This document shows, in pieces, positions 61,661 through 64,000 of a stretch of DNA of 64,000 nt. Origin of the DNA: Paenarthrobacter nitroguajacolicus. Its GTDB lineage: Bacteria; Actinomycetota; Actinomycetes; Actinomycetales; Micrococcaceae. Both the position numbers and the translations under genes were made by a program. Positions within the stretch are counted from its first letter, which is position 1, and every line of letters starts with the position of its first letter. The DNA lies in contig NZ_VNFK01000017.1 of the NCBI RefSeq assembly GCF_007786235.1, positions 1 to 64,000 on the forward strand, read 5' to 3'. A model generated the notes under the pieces. It saw nothing but the letters and a program-made list of their open reading frames with translations, was not told where the DNA came from and searched no databases.

Positions 61661-62206
61661 ATGAGGAAAATTGGAGCGGGTGTGGCAGCGGTCCTGACAG
61701 CTGCCGGGCTCGGTCTGGTGGTACCGGGGCCAGCCTCGGCAGCATCATACTGCGGCATCATGTGGGGTTCGTTGGCTAAGGCCGACCCCGACATGAGCTC
61801 CGCCAACGTCACCAATGTCCGCGCCGGCCAGCAGCCCTGCTATGACCGCCTGGTGATCGACATGACCGGCAAGGTGGCCGGCTATTCAGTGCAGTACGTT
61901 CCGGTGGTCACCCAGGATGCAACGGGCTTCCCCATCCCGGTGCTCGGTGACGCGGACCTGCAAGTGGTGGTGACGGCGCCGTCGTACAACCAGTACAGCC
62001 AGCCCACCTACGTGCCGGCAGCCAAGGCAGAGCTGTCCAACGTATCGGGCTACCAGACATTCCGTCAGGTGGTCTTCGCGGGCAGCTTCGAGGGCACCAC
62101 GAGCATTGGCCTGGGCGTCCGTGCCCGGCTTCCGTTCAGGGTTTTCACCTTGGACGGGCCCGACGGCGGGTCTCGCCTGGTGGTGGACGTCGCCCATCGC
62201 TGGTGA
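61661..62206 (+). CDS. secreted AMIN-like domain protein
   Basis: A 181-residue Sec-exported protein. Signal peptide MRKIGAGVAAVLTAAGLGLVV with a likely cleavage after ASA (about residue 27). The mature part contains YCGIMWGS, VTNVRAGQQPCYDRLVIDM and RLPFRVFTLDGPDGGSRLVVDV, the pattern of actinobacterial AMIN-like proteins, which may bind cell-wall material. Two Cys may form a disulfide. ATG at 61661 after GAAGGGGG. A strong terminator follows. Confidence 0.83.
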   Translation: MRKIGAGVAAVLTAAGLGLVVPGPASAASYCGIMWGSLAKADPDMSSANVTNVRAGQQPCYDRLVIDMTGKVAGYSVQYVPVVTQDATGFPIPVLGDADLQVVVTAPSYNQYSQPTYVPAAKAELSNVSGYQTFRQVVFAGSFEGTTSIGLGVRARLPFRVFTLDGPDGGSRLVVDVAHRW

Positions 62207-62237
62207 CTGAGGTCGCCGAAAGACTGCCAGAACGCGC

Positions 62238-62283
62238 GAAAGCGGCCAGTTCGCCGGATAGCTCCGGCGAACTGGCCGCTTTT
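62238..62283. terminator. bidirectional terminator
   Basis: The 21-bp arms (gaaagcggccagttcgccgg.../...ccggcgaactggccgctttt) form a very stable hairpin with a 4-nt loop between two convergent genes. T runs are on both sides. Confidence 0.92.
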
Positions 62284-62302
62284 CGGCGTTCTCGCTGTGT
62301 TC

Positions 62303-63841
62303 CTACTCAGGCACCACCAAGGCCGGGGTGTCTTTGCGGATGGTTTCACCACGGAAGAAGCCGGGCCGGACACGGGACATGATCAGCATGACCACAGCGC
62401 CCAAAGCGAGGATTCCGATGCCAAGGACGAACACCAGTCCCACCCCGAAGATCTCCGAGCCACTGCCAAATTCAGGAGCCCAGCTGTCCACGGCGGTCTG
62501 CAGGAAGACCACGAACAGGCCGACTCCACCCAACAACGGGCAGACGAGTCGCAGGAAGAAGTTCCGGACGCTGGTGAACACGCTGTTGCGGAAGTACCAC
62601 ACGCAGGCGATGGCCGTCAGCCCGTAGTAGAAGCAGATCATCAGGCCGAGGGCCAAGATGGTGTCGTTCAGGACGTTTTCGCTGATCACGTGCATCACTG
62701 CGTAGAAACCCGCGGACAGGACGCCGGCCGCAATGGTGGCGAAGCCCGGCGTCGAGAATTTCTTGCTCATGTGGCTGAAGCGCTCAGGCAAGGCGCCGTA
62801 GTGCGCCATGGCCAGCAGGCTGCGCGAGGGCGAGGTGAACGTGGACTGCAGCGACGCCGCGGAGCTGGACAGCACCGCGAGTGACATCAGGATGGCGAAC
62901 GGCCCCATCACCGGTGATGCCAGTGCGGTGAACACGTTGGCGTGGTTGTCGGCGTTGTTCAGGCCGATTCCGGTGTCTCCCACGCCGGCGAACATCATGG
63001 TGGCGATGGTGACCAGCAGGTAGATGCCCAAGACGATGACCGCTGTCAGCGTGCCTGCGAGGCCGGCGGTCTTCTTGCCGTTGGCTGTTTCCTCGTTCAC
63101 GGTGAGGCAGACGTCCCAGCCCCAGTAGACGAAAATCGACAACGAGATGCCGGCAGCGATCTGACCGAAGGTTTCGATCTTGGTGACGTCAAACCAATCC
63201 CAACTGAACGGGACCGCGGTCTCTGACGTAGACCAGTTGGCGAACGCCATTCCTACGAACAGGCCCAGCACCAGCAGCTGGAATCCGACCAGACCGTACT
63301 GGACAATCTTGGTGGTGTGCAGGCCCCGGTAGCTGATCCAGACGGCCAGCGCCACGAAGACGAAGCAGGTGGCCACGTTGAGCAGCTTGTTCGAGGCGAG
63401 GTCGGCGAGCTCGGGCGAGCCCGTTGCCTGCGCCAGGAACAGGTAGAAGAAGTCCACTGCAACGCCGGCCAGGTTGGACAGGACGATGATATTTGCCGCG
63501 AGAAGACCCCAGCCACCCATCCAACCCACCCACGGGCCGAACGCTTTGGTGACCCAGGTGAACGTGGTGCCGCTGTCCGGCGAGTCTGCGTTAAGCTCCC
63601 GGTAGGCGAGCGATACCAGGATCATCGGGATGAAGCCGATCAGGAAGATCACAGGCAACTGCAGCCCGACTTCATTGACGGTTGGACCGAGCGCGCCGGT
63701 GAGGGTGTACGCCGGGGCGATGGTTGAAATGCCAAGAACGACGACGGCGAGGAGCCCCAGCTGCCCCGTCTTCAGTCCCTTGCCGCTAATGTCGTGCGAC
63801 GGTGCGGGTGCACTGCCGCCGCGGCGGATTGTCTGGCTCAT
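62303..63841 (-). CDS. APC family amino acid/amine permease
   Basis: A 512-residue transporter with about 12-14 membrane helices. TGQLGLLAVVVLGISTIAPAYTL, DSGTTFTWVTKAFGPWVGWMGGW and WGWDVCLTVNEETANGKKTAG are APC-superfamily features. The next gene is agmatine deiminase (12 bp upstream), so agmatine, putrescine or a related amine is a reasonable guess for the substrate. Confidence 0.9.
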   Translation of the reverse strand: MSQTIRRGGSAPAPSHDISGKGLKTGQLGLLAVVVLGISTIAPAYTLTGALGPTVNEVGLQLPVIFLIGFIPMILVSLAYRELNADSPDSGTTFTWVTKAFGPWVGWMGGWGLLAANIIVLSNLAGVAVDFFYLFLAQATGSPELADLASNKLLNVATCFVFVALAVWISYRGLHTTKIVQYGLVGFQLLVLGLFVGMAFANWSTSETAVPFSWDWFDVTKIETFGQIAAGISLSIFVYWGWDVCLTVNEETANGKKTAGLAGTLTAVIVLGIYLLVTIATMMFAGVGDTGIGLNNADNHANVFTALASPVMGPFAILMSLAVLSSSAASLQSTFTSPSRSLLAMAHYGALPERFSHMSKKFSTPGFATIAAGVLSAGFYAVMHVISENVLNDTILALGLMICFYYGLTAIACVWYFRNSVFTSVRNFFLRLVCPLLGGVGLFVVFLQTAVDSWAPEFGSGSEIFGVGLVFVLGIGILALGAVVMLIMSRVRPGFFRGETIRKDTPALVVPE

Positions 63842-63853
63842 GTGAGGCCCTTT

Positions 63854-64000
63854 CTAGATGGCCGAAGGCTGCTGCTGCGTGATGCAGTGGATACCGCCGC
63901 CCCGGGCAAAGAGTTCGCGCGCGTCAACACTGACCACGCGTCGGCCGGGGTAGGCATCGGCGAGAATGCGGAGGGCTTTCTCGTCCATGGGGTCGTTGAA
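63854..64000 (-). CDS. aguA: agmatine deiminase, C-terminal part (partial)
   Basis: The last 48 codons of a gene that continues beyond the right edge. It ends with ARGGGIHCITQQQPSAI; GGGIHC(I/M)TQQ with the catalytic Cys is the signature of agmatine deiminase (peptidyl-arginine-deiminase fold). The enzyme converts agmatine to N-carbamoylputrescine. Co-directional with the APC permease, probably one operon. Confidence 0.88.
   Translation of the reverse strand, partial: FNDPMDEKALRILADAYPGRRVVSVDARELFARGGGIHCITQQQPSAI

Overview
This is a high-GC chromosomal segment of an actinobacterium. The 5S rRNA end, codon usage, DUF4193, DUF4032 and LacI/CUT1 sugar loci, and the overall gene families fit the Arthrobacter/Paenarthrobacter group (Micrococcaceae). 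This assignment comes from protein resemblance only; no database was searched. I see no phage, insertion sequence, CRISPR array or plasmid replication gene. The window looks like a catabolism-rich chromosomal region.

Layout. Positions 1-60 hold the tail of an rRNA operon (5S end plus terminator). Two small genes follow (SRPBCC, GNAT). Positions 1168-10072 are a maltose/alpha-glucan locus: a LacI regulator and GH13 glucosidase face a MalE-MalF-MalG transporter plus a second GH13 enzyme, with two AAGCGCTT-type operators between them. An FAD-linked 2-hydroxyacid oxidase follows. Positions 11816-23791 appear to be one regulon. It has an MFS exporter or importer, an AtzC/CodA-like amidohydrolase in an operon with an Opp-type ABC transporter, a divergent TrzN-like amidohydrolase with an altered metal motif, and a GntR/FCD regulator. 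TGGTATACCA-type palindromes mark both outer promoters. A pyridoxamine-oxidase-like gene and a gene remnant sit inside this interval.

Positions 23855-31604 carry a DUF4032 kinase-like gene, a GH20 hexosaminidase, a lone MsmX/MalK-type ATPase (probably shared by the sugar importers, none of which has its own), otsA-otsB for trehalose synthesis, and a DsbA-like thioredoxin. A tRNA-Thr(TGT), a GNAT gene, a DUF2306 gene, a lipoprotein gene lacking a normal start codon, an arr rifampin ADP-ribosyltransferase, a frameshifted membrane protein and an SDR gene follow. Positions 35635-43502 are a fructan locus. A cytoplasmic GH32, a CUT1 transporter, a LacI regulator and a deletion remnant of a PfkB fructokinase face a Tat-exported GH32, with three copies of one LacI-type operator between them.

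Positions 43571-51936 are mostly housekeeping genes: RibD-like reductase, RecQ with a UvrD-like tail, NnrD, phosphatase, type II NADH dehydrogenase, BKACE, YqeY, DUF72 and MarR. Positions 52076-58569 form a tight six-gene catabolic operon divergent from the MarR gene: SDR, amidohydrolase_2, acyl-CoA dehydrogenase, MaoC hydratase, MHS-type transporter and acyl-CoA ligase. It looks like a CoA-dependent acid degradation pathway in which an amidohydrolase replaces the expected thiolase or ring-opening hydrolase. The right end has DUF805, LhgO, DUF4193, a secreted AMIN-like protein, an APC permease and the C-terminal end of agmatine deiminase.

The best candidates for undescribed biology are the 52-58.5 kb operon and the GntR-controlled double-amidohydrolase/Opp regulon at 11.8-23.8 kb.
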